64,000 bases of DNA from Xanthobacter dioxanivorans (GCF_016807805.1 NZ_CP063362.1:3080501-3144500); one strand, 5' to 3'. Shown: positions 1-8,103, counted from the first letter of the stretch. Notes: a model not told the origin generated them from the letters alone. Made by a program: numbers and translations.

Positions 1-963
1 CTCCAGCTGCGCGACGGAGGTGGCGCCGATGATGTTGGATGTGACGAACGGCCGGCTCGTCACCCAGGCCTGCGCCAGCTGCACGGGCGTGAGGCCCACC
101 TCCGCCGCCAGCTTGAGATAGGCGCGGACCGCCTCTTCCGTGCCGGGCTTCTCGTAGCGCTGGCCGCGGTTGAACAGGGTGGAGCGGGCGCCCGGCGGGC
201 GTGCGCCGTCGAGATACTTGCCGGTGAGGTAGCCCTGGGCGAGCGGCGAATAGGCGAGCAGGCCCACGTCCTCGCGCCCGGCGAACTCGGCAAGGCCAGT
301 CTCGTAGGTGCGGTTCAGGAGGTTGTAGGCGTTCTGCACCGAGGCGACGCGCGGCCCGCCCGAGGTCGCGGCTGCCAACAGGAAGCGGTGGACGCCCCAC
401 GCGGTTTCGTTGGACAGGCCGATGTGCCGGACCTTGCCCGCGCTTACCAGTTCGGCGAGGGCGCCGAGGGTCTCCTCAATGGGGACTTCCAGGCCATCGC
501 CATGGCCCCTGGCCCGGGTGTCGGCCCGCTGGCCGAACAGGGGCACGGCGCGGTCGGGCCAATGCAGCTGGTAGAGGTCGACATGGTCGGTCCCGAGCCG
601 CCGCAGCGAGCCTTCGATCGCCTCATTGATGTTCTTCGCGTCAAGCCGCGTCCTGGCCCCGTCGGCGCGCAGCCACGTCTGGTCGGAGCGCCCGACCACC
701 TTGGTGGCGAGGACGATGCGGTCGCGCCCGCCCCGGGCCTTGAGCCAGGACCCGATGATTCGCTCGGTCGAGCCCTGGGTCTCGGGCCGGGGCGGGATCG
801 AATAGGTCTCCGCCGTGTCGATCAGGTTGATGCCGCGATCGCGGGCGATGTCCAGCTGGGCGTGGCCTTCGGCTTCGCTGTTCTGCTGGCCGAAGGTCAT
901 GGTTCCGAGCGCAAGGGACGACACCGAAAGGCCGGTGCGCCCGAGGGGGCGATATTCCAACAT
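1..963 (-). CDS. tas: Tas-like aldo/keto reductase (C-terminus beyond window)
   Basis: NAD(P)H-dependent aldo/keto reductase, presumably cytoplasmic, physiological substrate unknown. About 321 residues are visible and the C-terminus runs off the left edge. The N-terminus (MLEYRPLGRTGLSVSSLALG, then TMTFGQQNSEAEGHAQ) closely follows E. coli Tas. The catalytic tetrad is visible as Asp49, Tyr54, Lys88 and His134 (LYQLHWP). The start is the ATG at 961-963, directly before the conserved first strand. It stands alone at the window edge, on the same strand as the MATE exporter gene but separated from it by about 300 bp. Family assignment is firm; substrate is not. Confidence 0.9.
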   Translation of the reverse strand, partial: MLEYRPLGRTGLSVSSLALGTMTFGQQNSEAEGHAQLDIARDRGINLIDTAETYSIPPRPETQGSTERIIGSWLKARGGRDRIVLATKVVGRSDQTWLRADGARTRLDAKNINEAIEGSLRRLGTDHVDLYQLHWPDRAVPLFGQRADTRARGHGDGLEVPIEETLGALAELVSAGKVRHIGLSNETAWGVHRFLLAAATSGGPRVASVQNAYNLLNRTYETGLAEFAGREDVGLLAYSPLAQGYLTGKYLDGARPPGARSTLFNRGQRYEKPGTEEAVRAYLKLAAEVGLTPVQLAQAWVTSRPFVTSNIIGATSVAQLE

Positions 964-1031
964 GAAGGCGGGCTGCTCCGGGGAGGCGGCAGAATGAGGG
1001 GCTGCGAGCAAAAACCCGTCCGGGGCCGGCG

Positions 1032-1193
1032 TCAATGCGGGAAAGGTACGCCGTGGCGCTCCGCCATGAGCCCGGGGATGCGGCGCGCGCCGGTCACGAA
1101 CCAAAGGTCGCCACGGCTCGGGCCATCCTCGGCGAGGAAGATCTGGCGGAGGTGCGCCGCCCGGCATGCGGGAGGTTCGGAATGGACGCTCAT
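1032..1193 (-). CDS. possible small protein, 53 aa, unknown
   Basis: A 53-codon open frame (MSVHSEPPACRAAHLRQIFL and on to GVPFPH) in the gap between the MATE gene and the aldo/keto reductase, on the same strand as both. The composition looks protein-like (GDLWFVTGARRIPGLMAERHG) and not arginine/proline-rich like most spurious frames in this GC-rich DNA. There is no convincing ribosome binding site and I do not recognise the family. It could be the remnant of a longer gene. Confidence 0.25.
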   Translation of the reverse strand: MSVHSEPPACRAAHLRQIFLAEDGPSRGDLWFVTGARRIPGLMAERHGVPFPH

Positions 1194-1259
1194 GCGCCGT
1201 TCAGGACCCGCATGTCCGACGCCTTTTCTTCGCCGGCAGGTCGAGGGGCCGCCGGCGCG

Positions 1260-2660
1260 TCACACGTTCGTCCTGAACCAGGCGCCGGATCGCACGGCCA
1301 CGAGGATCGTCATTCCGAAGGCGGCGAGCGCCACCGCGAGCGCGACGAACAGGGCCGTGAGGGATCCGGTGAGCCGCAGCGCGAGATAGCCGCCCCCCAG
1401 GGCGATGACCACGCGCAGGAAGCCGCTGGCGAGCGGCCAGAACAGACGGCCGGCGCCCTGCGAGGCGAAATAGAGCGCCATGCCGAGCCCGAAGAAGCCG
1501 TAGAACGGCCCGACGATCCGCAGATAGCCGCTGCCGGCCTCGATCATCGCCGGTTCGGCGCTGAACAGGGACAGCCAGGCCTGCGGGAAGAGCGCCGCCG
1601 TGACCCCGATCACCTCGGTGACGGCGAAGGCGATGGCCCCGCCGGCCAGGGCGATCTTGAGCGCGCGGGCGCCCTGTCCCGCGCCGATATTGGTGCCCAC
1701 GAGCGCGACGAGCGGCGCGCCGACGCCGAAGGACTGGGGGATGAGCAGAAATTCCAGGCGAGCGCCCGTGCCGAAGCCGGCCACCGCATCAACACCCGCC
1801 ACGGATGCGACCATGGCGGTGGCGCCGGCAAGGGTCATGTTGGTCTGGATCGAGGTGAGGGCCGATACCGCGCCCACCCGCAGGATTCCCTTGAACAGGC
1901 TCCACCTGAGCCGCACCCAGCGGAACCGCAGCGGGGTGCGGCCGGCAAGGATGTACCAGGCCATCACCACCGTGCCGGCGGCATAGAAGAGGAGGAGGGC
2001 CACGCCTCCGCCGATGATGCCGAGCCCCGCAATCGGCCCGAAGCCGAAGATGAGGAGCGGGGAGATCGGCACCAGAAACGCGACGCCGAAGCAGATGACG
2101 ATCGCCGGGAACAGCATGTTCCCGGTGCCCCGGATGACGCTCGCCAGCCCGTTCATGAGCCAGATCAGCGCATTGCCGGCGAACACCGTGTTCGAGTAGG
2201 CGAGGGCGGCGTGAAGCTCGCCGCCCTGGCCGCCCATCAGCCTGTAGATCGGCGTGCCGAACAGCAGGAACAGGGCCGAAAAGCCGATGCCGGCGACGAG
2301 GTTGATCACCGCCTGGTGCAGCACCAGCGCGTCCGCCTCCGCATGTCGTCCGGCACCGAGGGCGCGCGCCACCGCGGACGAGATGCCGCCGCCCACGGCG
2401 CCGGCCGAAATCATCGTCATGAGCATGACGGGCGGGAAGACGAGGGCCATGCCGGCCAGGGCATCGGTACCGAGCTTGGAGACCCACCAGGTTTCGATGA
2501 GCCCGGTGGATGCCTGCGCCACCATGATCAGCATGTTGGGCCATGTCATGCGCAGCAGCAGGGACAGGACCGGAGCCTCCAGCAGGCGGCGCGTGCGCCC
2601 GTCGATGGCGGGCGGCCGCGCGGCGGCGGGAGGGGCGAGGGTGTCCGCGACATCGGTCAT
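1260..2660 (-). CDS. MATE family efflux transporter
   Basis: Inner-membrane exporter of the multidrug and toxic compound extrusion family, which couples Na+ or H+ entry to efflux of cationic or hydrophobic compounds. The protein has 466 residues, normal for the family, with about twelve hydrophobic segments in two six-helix halves. The first half begins LLLRMTWPNMLIMVAQASTG, the second around residue 250 (ILRVGAVSALTSIQTNM). The start codon overlaps the stop of the upstream HxlR gene by 4 bp (ATGA), so the two are translationally coupled and the exporter is probably under that regulator. The transported compound cannot be told from sequence. Confidence 0.92.
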   Translation of the reverse strand: MTDVADTLAPPAAARPPAIDGRTRRLLEAPVLSLLLRMTWPNMLIMVAQASTGLIETWWVSKLGTDALAGMALVFPPVMLMTMISAGAVGGGISSAVARALGAGRHAEADALVLHQAVINLVAGIGFSALFLLFGTPIYRLMGGQGGELHAALAYSNTVFAGNALIWLMNGLASVIRGTGNMLFPAIVICFGVAFLVPISPLLIFGFGPIAGLGIIGGGVALLLFYAAGTVVMAWYILAGRTPLRFRWVRLRWSLFKGILRVGAVSALTSIQTNMTLAGATAMVASVAGVDAVAGFGTGARLEFLLIPQSFGVGAPLVALVGTNIGAGQGARALKIALAGGAIAFAVTEVIGVTAALFPQAWLSLFSAEPAMIEAGSGYLRIVGPFYGFFGLGMALYFASQGAGRLFWPLASGFLRVVIALGGGYLALRLTGSLTALFVALAVALAAFGMTILVAVRSGAWFRTNV

Positions 2661-3163
2661 GATTCATCATCCCGCGCCTTGGGCCGGGCGGTGTCGTAGC
2701 GCCGCCGCGTGCGCTCGCTCGCGGCGGGCCCGGCCACGGTGCGGAAGGCGCTGTCGGTGATCGGCAGGCCGGTCACCGAGTCGATGACGACCGGCGCCGC
2801 TTCGAGGCCGGTGAGCGTGTTGATGGTGAGGACGCTCCTGCCTTCGGGAGCGAAATGGGCGTTGCCCCATGCCTGGAGCATGACGAGCACCGGGCGGAAA
2901 TCGCGTCCGCGATCGGTCAGCACATATTCGTGGCGGGCGGGGCGTTCGCTGTAGCGCCGCTTTTCGAGCAAGCCCGCCTCCACCAGCGCCTTCAGCCGGC
3001 GGGCGAGCATGTTCGGCGCGATGCCGAGACTCTCCTGAAATTCATCGAAGCGCGTGCGGCCGTTGAAGGCATCCCGGAGGATCAGGATGCTCCACCATTC
3101 GCCGACCCGGTCTAGTCCCCGGGCGATGGGGCATTCCATGGCCCGGAAGCTGGTGCGCTTCAT
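2657..3163 (-). CDS. HxlR family transcriptional regulator
   Basis: Winged-helix DNA-binding protein of the HxlR (MarR-like, DUF24) family, 168 residues. The diagnostic N-terminal block is present: MECPIARGLDRVGEWWSILI followed by RDAFNGRTRFDEFQESLGIAPNML, with the conserved cysteine at residue 11, which in some relatives senses electrophiles or oxidants. The region after residue about 100 is longer than the minimal family and has no recognised domain. It is coupled to the downstream MATE gene and divergent from the MaoC-type gene. The short intergenic region holds an inverted repeat suited to an autoregulatory operator, so control of both flanking genes is likely. Confidence 0.9.
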   Translation of the reverse strand: MKRTSFRAMECPIARGLDRVGEWWSILILRDAFNGRTRFDEFQESLGIAPNMLARRLKALVEAGLLEKRRYSERPARHEYVLTDRGRDFRPVLVMLQAWGNAHFAPEGRSVLTINTLTGLEAAPVVIDSVTGLPITDSAFRTVAGPAASERTRRRYDTARPKARDDES

Positions 3164-3205
3164 CGGCGATGATCCTGTTGAAGGGGCGGGCGTGACCTTC
3201 TATGA

Positions 3206-3228
3206 GTTACTATCATTATGCAAGTAAC
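3206..3228. promoter_or_regulatory. inverted repeat, candidate HxlR operator
   Basis: Perfect arms GTTACT (3206-3211) and AGTAAC (3223-3228) separated by 11 bp, in the AT-richest part of the 91-bp region between the divergent HxlR and MaoC-type genes. HxlR/DUF24 regulators typically bind TACT...AGTA palindromes next to their own gene, which fits. The assignment to this regulator is inferred from position and motif shape. Confidence 0.5.
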
Positions 3229-3254
3229 AACGCGAAGAGGGGCGCGGACCCATC

Positions 3255-3716
3255 ATGTCTCAGGCCGGACAGCCCGAGGGGCTCTTTCTCGACGATCTCG
3301 TCGTCGGGCAGAAATTCGCAAGCGCGCAGCACGCGCTGACGGCGGACGAGATCAAGGCGTTCGCCGCCAGTTTCGATCCGCAGCCCTTTCACCTCGACGA
3401 CGATGCCGCCCGCGCCACCCTGTTCGCCGGCCTTGCCGCGAGCGGCTGGCACACGGCGGCGCTGACGATGCGGCTGCTGGTGGGGGGCGGGGCGCCGCTC
3501 GCAGGCGGGATCATCGGTGCGGGCGGCGAGATCGCGTGGCCGCGGCCCACCCGTCCGGGCGACGTGCTCCACGTGGAGAGCGAGGTGCTGGAAATCACCC
3601 CGTCCCGCTCGAAGCCCGACCGGGGCATGGTGCGCCTGCGCAGCGAGACGAAGAACCAGAACGGTGAGATCGTCCAGGTGCTCACCGCCAGGCTTGTCGT
3701 GCCCAGAAGGCAATAG
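3255..3716 (+). CDS. MaoC-like hot-dog dehydratase
   Basis: Small single hot-dog fold protein of 153 residues, the usual length of MaoC-like (R)-specific enoyl-CoA hydratases and related acyl-thioester dehydratases. The active-site dyad is visible as Asp41 and His46 in FDPQPFHLDDD, followed by GLAASGWHTAALTMRLL, and the end keeps QNGEIVQVLTARLVVPR, typical of the family. Likely cytoplasmic, acting on an acyl-CoA or acyl-ACP. It is divergent from the HxlR regulator and may share its control. The exact substrate is not predictable; related proteins include mesaconyl-CoA hydratase-like and R-hydratase enzymes. Confidence 0.85.
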   Translation: MSQAGQPEGLFLDDLVVGQKFASAQHALTADEIKAFAASFDPQPFHLDDDAARATLFAGLAASGWHTAALTMRLLVGGGAPLAGGIIGAGGEIAWPRPTRPGDVLHVESEVLEITPSRSKPDRGMVRLRSETKNQNGEIVQVLTARLVVPRRQ

Positions 3717-3818
3717 CCGAGGCGGAGTGGCCTTCGCAGTGCGCAAGCCGGCGCGCGGGAGACCGGCGGGACATGCCGCTCGACTTACATCCTGCCAGGA
3801 AGCGGCCCGGCGCGGTTC

Positions 3819-5198
3819 TCAGACGGTGAAACCGTAGAGATCCCACTCCGCCTCCGACACCTCCAGCGCCATGCGCAGCCACTCCGCCCGCTTGATCGCG
3901 ACGAAGCCCGTATGGAACGGGGCCCCGAGCACCTCCCGCGAGAAGGCGGACTGCTCGAAACGGTCGATGGCGTCGAGCCAGCTGCGCGGCAGATCGTGCG
4001 CCGCCCCGGACGCATAGCTGTTGCCGACGGTCGGGGGACCTGGATCGCGCGCGTGCGCCATGCCGTCGAGCGCGCCGGCCAGCGTGACGGCGGCCACCAG
4101 ATAGGGATTGGCATCGACGCCGGCGACGCGGTGCTCGAAATGCCGGGTCGCCGGGCTGCCCGAGGGCACCCGCAGCGCGACCGTCCGGTTCTCGATGCCC
4201 CAGGTGTCGGACACCGGCGAATACACTCCGGCTGCAAAGCGGCGCCAGGAATTCAAGAATGGCGCCAGCACCAGCATGGTGTCGGCGATGGTGGCGCGAA
4301 TGCCACCGATCGCTTGCAGCATCAGGGGGTTGAGCTCCCCGGCGGGCGTATCGGCGAACCGGTTGGCGCCATCGGGCCCGGCCAGCGAGAGATGAAGGTG
4401 CATCCCCGAGCCCGAATGATGGCCGAAGGGCTTGGCCATGAAGCAGGCTTCCATGCCGAACCGGCGCGCGGTGGCGCGAATCAACCGCTTGGCGATGATC
4501 ACATCATCGGCTGCCCGCAGCAGGTCCCGGTAGCGGATGGTAAATTCGTATTGCCCCGGGGCATATTCCGAGATGAGCGATTCCAGCGGCACGCCCACTT
4601 CTTCCGCACCGGCATAGATCGCGTCGAACAGGGGGGACATCTGGTCCAGCTCGTCCACGGACATGGTATTGGCGCACAGCGAGCGGCGACCGGTGAGCGC
4701 ATAGCGCGCCGGCATCACCCGGCCTCGTGCCCCGCGCTCGCCGTCCACCAGGTAGAATTCAAGCTCGAGCGCGCCCAGGGGGGCGAAGCCCGCCGCCCGG
4801 GCATGCGCCATCTGCCGGGCCAGCGCGTGGCGCGGTTCGACCTCCAAAGGCAGGCCATCGGCGTTGAACATGCTGATGAGCACCTGGCCGCGGTTCGTGC
4901 TCGGCACCCGGCCGAGCGTTCCGGCCACCGGCCAGCAGCGCATGTCGCCGCCGCCGTCGGTGAGCACCAGGCCGGTGCCCTCCACGTCCTCGCCGGCCAC
5001 GTCCTGCCCGAACAGGGACGGCGGCATCCCCCGGCCGTAGGCGTAGAGGCTCTTCAACTCGTGTCGGCGGATCGTTTTGCCGCGGCCGATGCCGTGACAA
5101 TCCGTCAGCACGATATCGATGGCCTGCAGGTCCGGATACCGGTCCAGGAAGGTCTGAGCCTCGCTCAAATCCGAGCCGCTGGGGGAGTGGATGCCCAT
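3819..5198 (-). CDS. glutamine synthetase family ligase (gamma-glutamyl amine type)
   Basis: ATP-dependent glutamate-amine ligase of the glutamine synthetase superfamily, 459 residues from the chosen start. Conserved elements in order: ALELEFYLVDG (metal-binding Glu), GQYEFTIRY, the GHHSGSGMHLHLSL block, ENRTVALRVPSG (ATP/glutamate site) and HFEHRVAGVDANPYLVAA. It resembles PuuA/GlnA3-like enzymes that gamma-glutamylate polyamines or monoamines more than housekeeping GlnA, which has a different N-terminus and an adenylylation loop. An open frame extends 60 codons upstream to 5378, but ATG 5198 has an AGGA ribosome site and starts at the family N-terminus. The upstream amidotransferase gene suggests a gamma-glutamylation/hydrolysis pair; the amine is unknown. 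Confidence 0.85.
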   Translation of the reverse strand: MGIHSPSGSDLSEAQTFLDRYPDLQAIDIVLTDCHGIGRGKTIRRHELKSLYAYGRGMPPSLFGQDVAGEDVEGTGLVLTDGGGDMRCWPVAGTLGRVPSTNRGQVLISMFNADGLPLEVEPRHALARQMAHARAAGFAPLGALELEFYLVDGERGARGRVMPARYALTGRRSLCANTMSVDELDQMSPLFDAIYAGAEEVGVPLESLISEYAPGQYEFTIRYRDLLRAADDVIIAKRLIRATARRFGMEACFMAKPFGHHSGSGMHLHLSLAGPDGANRFADTPAGELNPLMLQAIGGIRATIADTMLVLAPFLNSWRRFAAGVYSPVSDTWGIENRTVALRVPSGSPATRHFEHRVAGVDANPYLVAAVTLAGALDGMAHARDPGPPTVGNSYASGAAHDLPRSWLDAIDRFEQSAFSREVLGAPFHTGFVAIKRAEWLRMALEVSEAEWDLYGFTV

Positions 5199-5246
5199 CT
5201 TGGATCCTGTGTTCTGGTCACGGCCGAGCTCTACGGCGTCAGCCCC

Positions 5247-5270
5247 CTGCCGCACGGCCTCGTGCGGCAG
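5247..5270. other. hairpin upstream of the GS-family gene
   Basis: Perfect 9-bp inverted repeat CTGCCGCAC / GTGCGGCAG with a 6-nt loop, in the 314-bp gap between the amidotransferase stop and the ligase start. No T-tract follows on the minus strand, so it is not a classical terminator. It could be a leader structure or a processing site between the two genes. Nothing else regulatory is clear in the gap apart from the tandem repeat at 5308-5333. Confidence 0.35.
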
Positions 5271-5307
5271 GTCGAGCACGGTGTAGACCTTCCCGATCGG
5301 TTCGTCC

Positions 5308-5333
5308 GCTTCGGAATTGCGCTTCGGAATTGC
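5308..5333. repeat. 13-bp perfect tandem duplication
   Basis: The 13-mer GCTTCGGAATTGC occurs twice head to tail (5308-5320 and 5321-5333) in the leader of the GS-family gene. Each copy contains the GGAATT core. It may be a recent slippage event or a duplicated protein-binding site. It lies inside the upstream extension of the ligase frame but outside the likely coding region. Confidence 0.6.
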
Positions 5334-5512
5334 CGGGCACGCGGGGCGCGCGATCCCCAACCGGTCGCCGACGGCCATGTGACGGGGCCTGGACCGAGGA
5401 CGGCCCCTCGTGGCGAGGCCGCGACGGCGATCCCCGGGGATGCCGCGCGGGAGCTCCCTGTCTCGGCGCGCGTTCTTGATACGAACCGGAATTCGCCTTG
5501 CTGGAAACCGCT

Positions 5513-6208
5513 TCAGCGCGGCTGGGCTTGCCGGCTTGAGAGGAAGAAGTCCGCGATCGTGTCGGCGATTTCAGCTGAATCCGTCTCCCCGCCCAGTCCC
5601 GTTGCCGCCTGTGCGGCGATACCTTCGGGAAGGACGGCGCCGCGCGCCGTCAGGAGGTCGGTGCCGAAAGCCGTGGTGAATTCGGGGTGGGGCTGGAAGG
5701 ACAGGGCCTTGTCCCCATAGGCCAGGGCCGCATAGCGACAGAAGGGCGAGGAGCCGATCACCTCCGCATCGGCCGGCTTCTCGACGACCTGGTCCTGGTG
5801 CCAGGCGACAACGCGGGTTTCGCCCGGCCGGCCCTTGAGGGTGTAGCGCTCGAGCCCGACGGACCAGCCGCCGGAGAATTTCTCCACCTTCCCGCCGAGT
5901 GCCTGCGCCAGGATCTGGTGGCCGAAGCAGATGCCGACGATGGGCACGCCGGCGGCATAGGCGCCGCGCAGGAAGTCCTCCAGCGGCGCAATCCACGCGT
6001 GCGGCTCGTACACGCCGAAGCGCGAGCCCGTGACCAGCCAGCCGGCGGCGTCCCGGACGCTCTCGGGAAAGATGCCGTCGAGGACCGGGTAGGTCCGGAA
6101 TTCGAACCCGCGCCCGGCCAGCAGGCGCTTGAACATGTCGTCATAGTCTCCGTGCGTCGCCTGCAGATCCGTGGGCGCGCGCCCTGTCTGGAGAATGCCG
6201 ATCTTCAC
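5513..6208 (-). CDS. class I glutamine amidotransferase (GMP synthase-like)
   Basis: Cytoplasmic class I glutamine amidotransferase or gamma-glutamyl hydrolase of 231 residues, like the stand-alone GuaA-type domain. The triad is complete: Cys94 in GICFGHQILAQALGG, His174 and Glu176 in FQPHPEF. The chosen start is GTG 6208 with a strong AAAGGAAG ribosome site, and it begins exactly at the first beta-strand (KIGILQTG). An open frame continues upstream but has no such signal. It sits upstream of the GS-family ligase on the same strand. The pair probably works in one nitrogen pathway, for example gamma-glutamylation of an amine by the ligase and deglutamylation here. The substrate is not known. 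Confidence 0.87.
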   Translation of the reverse strand: MKIGILQTGRAPTDLQATHGDYDDMFKRLLAGRGFEFRTYPVLDGIFPESVRDAAGWLVTGSRFGVYEPHAWIAPLEDFLRGAYAAGVPIVGICFGHQILAQALGGKVEKFSGGWSVGLERYTLKGRPGETRVVAWHQDQVVEKPADAEVIGSSPFCRYAALAYGDKALSFQPHPEFTTAFGTDLLTARGAVLPEGIAAQAATGLGGETDSAEIADTIADFFLSSRQAQPR

Positions 6209-6354
6209 ACCGCTTCCTTTCGAGCCTTCGTGCTGCGCCGGCACGCCCGGTCCTTGCGGGCGGCGCGGCGTATCTGTCGTCCGCAAGCATGGCACATGGC
6301 GGCGGTGCAGATCACCAGCGTCGCGCCGGCCTTGAACTGCGGGTCGATCGCCAC
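6205..6354 (-). CDS. possible small protein or gene remnant, 49 aa
   Basis: An open minus-strand frame whose TGA overlaps the GTG start of the amidotransferase in a GTGA arrangement, the coupling used throughout this genome. The sequence from a possible GTG start reads VAIDPQFKAGATLVICTAAM then CHACGRQIRRAARKDRACRR. It has a Cys-x-x-Cys pair and a basic tail. The open frame extends upstream to a stop at 6403-6405 with the protein-like text AGVNPYRDVAID but without ATG or a ribosome site. It may be a short coupled gene or the C-terminal remnant of a decayed gene. No family recognised. Confidence 0.3.
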   Translation of the reverse strand: MAIDPQFKAGATLVICTAAMCHACGRQIRRAARKDRACRRSTKARKEAV

Positions 6355-6464
6355 GTCGCGGTAGGGATTGACGCCGGCCCAAGCAAGGCGCGGACGAACC
6401 GGTCAGGCACACGTCAGCCGGATCGGGTCCGGCGCCGTGGGGTGGCCTTCCTCTTCGGTGGGAT

Positions 6465-8033
6465 TCACCGCGCGGTGGGGACGAGGGCGCGGATCAACGC
6501 ACCGAAGCGGGACAACGCAGGCTGCTCGTCCGCGATGGAACGCTCGAAGGCGGTGAAGGCATCGTCGAGCCGGGCGAGCTCGCGCTGCTTCTCGCCGTCG
6601 GCGAGAAAGGAGTGGCTGAGGGCGGTGTGGGCGATCGCCTTCAGCCTGCGGTAGCCGAGCCCGTGATCACGCGCCGCGCGATAATATTCGTTGCTGAGAT
6701 CGATGCGGGACACGCCGGCATCGTCGGTCGCCAGCGTCACCGGCACGCCGGCGGCGAGATAGGTCGAGATCGGGTGCTCCTGGCCGCGCACGCCGAGGAT
6801 GACATCGGAGGAGGTGAGGGCGATCTCGATGGTCACGCCCCGCCGGCGCATCTCGGCGAGCAGGCTGCCCATGTCATGCTCGAAGCCCACCGCGGTGCCA
6901 TGGCCGATGCGGCGCGCGCCGGCGGTCTCCACCGCCTCGCGAATGTGGAAATCGAGGTCGCCGGGCGGCACCAGGCCGAGCCACAGCTCGCCGGCGTGCA
7001 GCGCCACCGGCACGTCGGCGCCCGCGAGGAAGGCGATCCATTTCATGTGGGTGCGATAGTCGCGCAGGGAGATGCGATAGTCCTCGGGCCCCACATAATT
7101 GAGGCCCACCACGATCCCCGGCGCCTTGCGCACCAGGGCCGCGGCATGGGCGGTCTGGGCGAAGACCTCGGCGGGCGCGCTGTTGCGGTTGACCTGGGCG
7201 ATGAAGCGGAAGGTCACGCCGCAGCCCGGCTTGCTCCGGTCGCCGCCGCAGGCCAGCAGCGCCTCGATGCGCGCGACGAGGGCGGTGAGCTGCTGCGCCT
7301 TGGTCGCGACCGCCTCGGCGAGGCCCGCGCGCTCCAGCGCCGCGAGCATGGCGGCGGGCTCGCTCTCGCTCCCGATGGCCTGCGCCAGCCGGCGGCGATC
7401 CTCCCCCTCGAACAGGGTGACCATGAATTCCACGTACTGGACGGCATCGGCGTCGTACAGCCTCAGCTGGTCAACGGTCATCTCGGCGATGGCCTGCGCG
7501 GTGCGCTCCCAGTCGGACCCGCCGGTGGCGGCATTGAACTTTGCGAAGGTGCCGAAGAACTGGTCGTGGCCGGAGGGAACGGCCGGCGTCGGCAGGAACC
7601 AGCGCATGGAGAGCGCGTCGATCAGAAGGTCATAGGTGGTCTGCCCCCGCCCACCGGAGACCGCTTCGGCGATGGGGCTGATGGCGGGGTCGGGGCCGCA
7701 CGGCTGCTCGGTGGTGCCACCCTCCGGTCGGGGCAGGATGGCCATGTCGGCGCGGCGCAGGCAGAGGCCGTCGCGGACCGCCCAGGCGACGAAGCGCTCC
7801 GCATAGACGGCGCCCGACAGGTGGGTGTGCAGGTCGCCACCCTTCGGCATGCGATGGAGGAAGGCCCGCAGCCGGGGGTGGTCGGCGCGCAGGCTCTCGA
7901 ACTGCGCCGCCGTGGCGACGGCGGGAAGATCGCCGGCGACGACGGCCAGCCGCGCGAGCAACGCCACGGCCAGAACAAGGAGGACGGCGATCCAGATACG
8001 GCGTCGCAAGACAGTCTCCGCGCGGGGAATCAC
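6465..8033 (-). CDS. membrane-anchored adenosine deaminase-like amidohydrolase (ADGF type)
   Basis: Zinc-dependent purine nucleoside deaminase-like enzyme, 522 residues, longer than bacterial Add because of an N-terminal extension as in adenosine deaminase-related growth factors. A hydrophobic segment at about residues 13-33 would act as a signal anchor or signal peptide, putting the catalytic domain in the periplasm. Metal and catalytic motifs: MPKGGDLHTHLSGA (His69, His71), VALHAGE (catalytic Glu), RRIGHGTAVGF and VTLATDDAGV (metal Asp). The likely role is deamination of extracytoplasmic adenosine or a related nucleoside. The neighbouring amidotransferase and ligase suggest a nitrogen-scavenging context, but no direct link is visible. 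Confidence 0.83.
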   Translation of the reverse strand: MIPRAETVLRRRIWIAVLLVLAVALLARLAVVAGDLPAVATAAQFESLRADHPRLRAFLHRMPKGGDLHTHLSGAVYAERFVAWAVRDGLCLRRADMAILPRPEGGTTEQPCGPDPAISPIAEAVSGGRGQTTYDLLIDALSMRWFLPTPAVPSGHDQFFGTFAKFNAATGGSDWERTAQAIAEMTVDQLRLYDADAVQYVEFMVTLFEGEDRRRLAQAIGSESEPAAMLAALERAGLAEAVATKAQQLTALVARIEALLACGGDRSKPGCGVTFRFIAQVNRNSAPAEVFAQTAHAAALVRKAPGIVVGLNYVGPEDYRISLRDYRTHMKWIAFLAGADVPVALHAGELWLGLVPPGDLDFHIREAVETAGARRIGHGTAVGFEHDMGSLLAEMRRRGVTIEIALTSSDVILGVRGQEHPISTYLAAGVPVTLATDDAGVSRIDLSNEYYRAARDHGLGYRRLKAIAHTALSHSFLADGEKQRELARLDDAFTAFERSIADEQPALSRFGALIRALVPTAR

Positions 8034-8068
8034 GCGACAGCCTAGCTTACCCGCGTCCCGGCCGAAAT

Positions 8069-8099
8069 GCCGGGCGGGCGCCGGCCGCGCCCGCCCGGC
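8069..8099 (-). terminator. strong GC hairpin after acyl-CoA dehydrogenase gene
   Basis: A 12-bp perfect inverted repeat GCCGGGCGGGCG / CGCCCGCCCGGC with a 7-nt loop, starting 5 bp past the stop codon of the acyl-CoA dehydrogenase gene on the minus strand. There is no T-run, so termination would need Rho or act as 3'-end protection. Position directly after the stop favours a transcript-end role. Confidence 0.45.
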
Positions 8100-8103
8100 G
8101 GGA

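Noticed and set aside
3819..5198. Housekeeping glutamine synthetase GlnA
   Set aside because: The N-terminal domain and catalytic-loop text resemble the PuuA/GlnA3-like group, and the genomic context lacks glnB or nitrogen regulators.
5199..5378. Longer start for the GS-family ligase at 5378
   Set aside because: The extra 60 residues cover a tandem repeat and hairpin and lack family similarity; ATG 5198 has a proper ribosome site.
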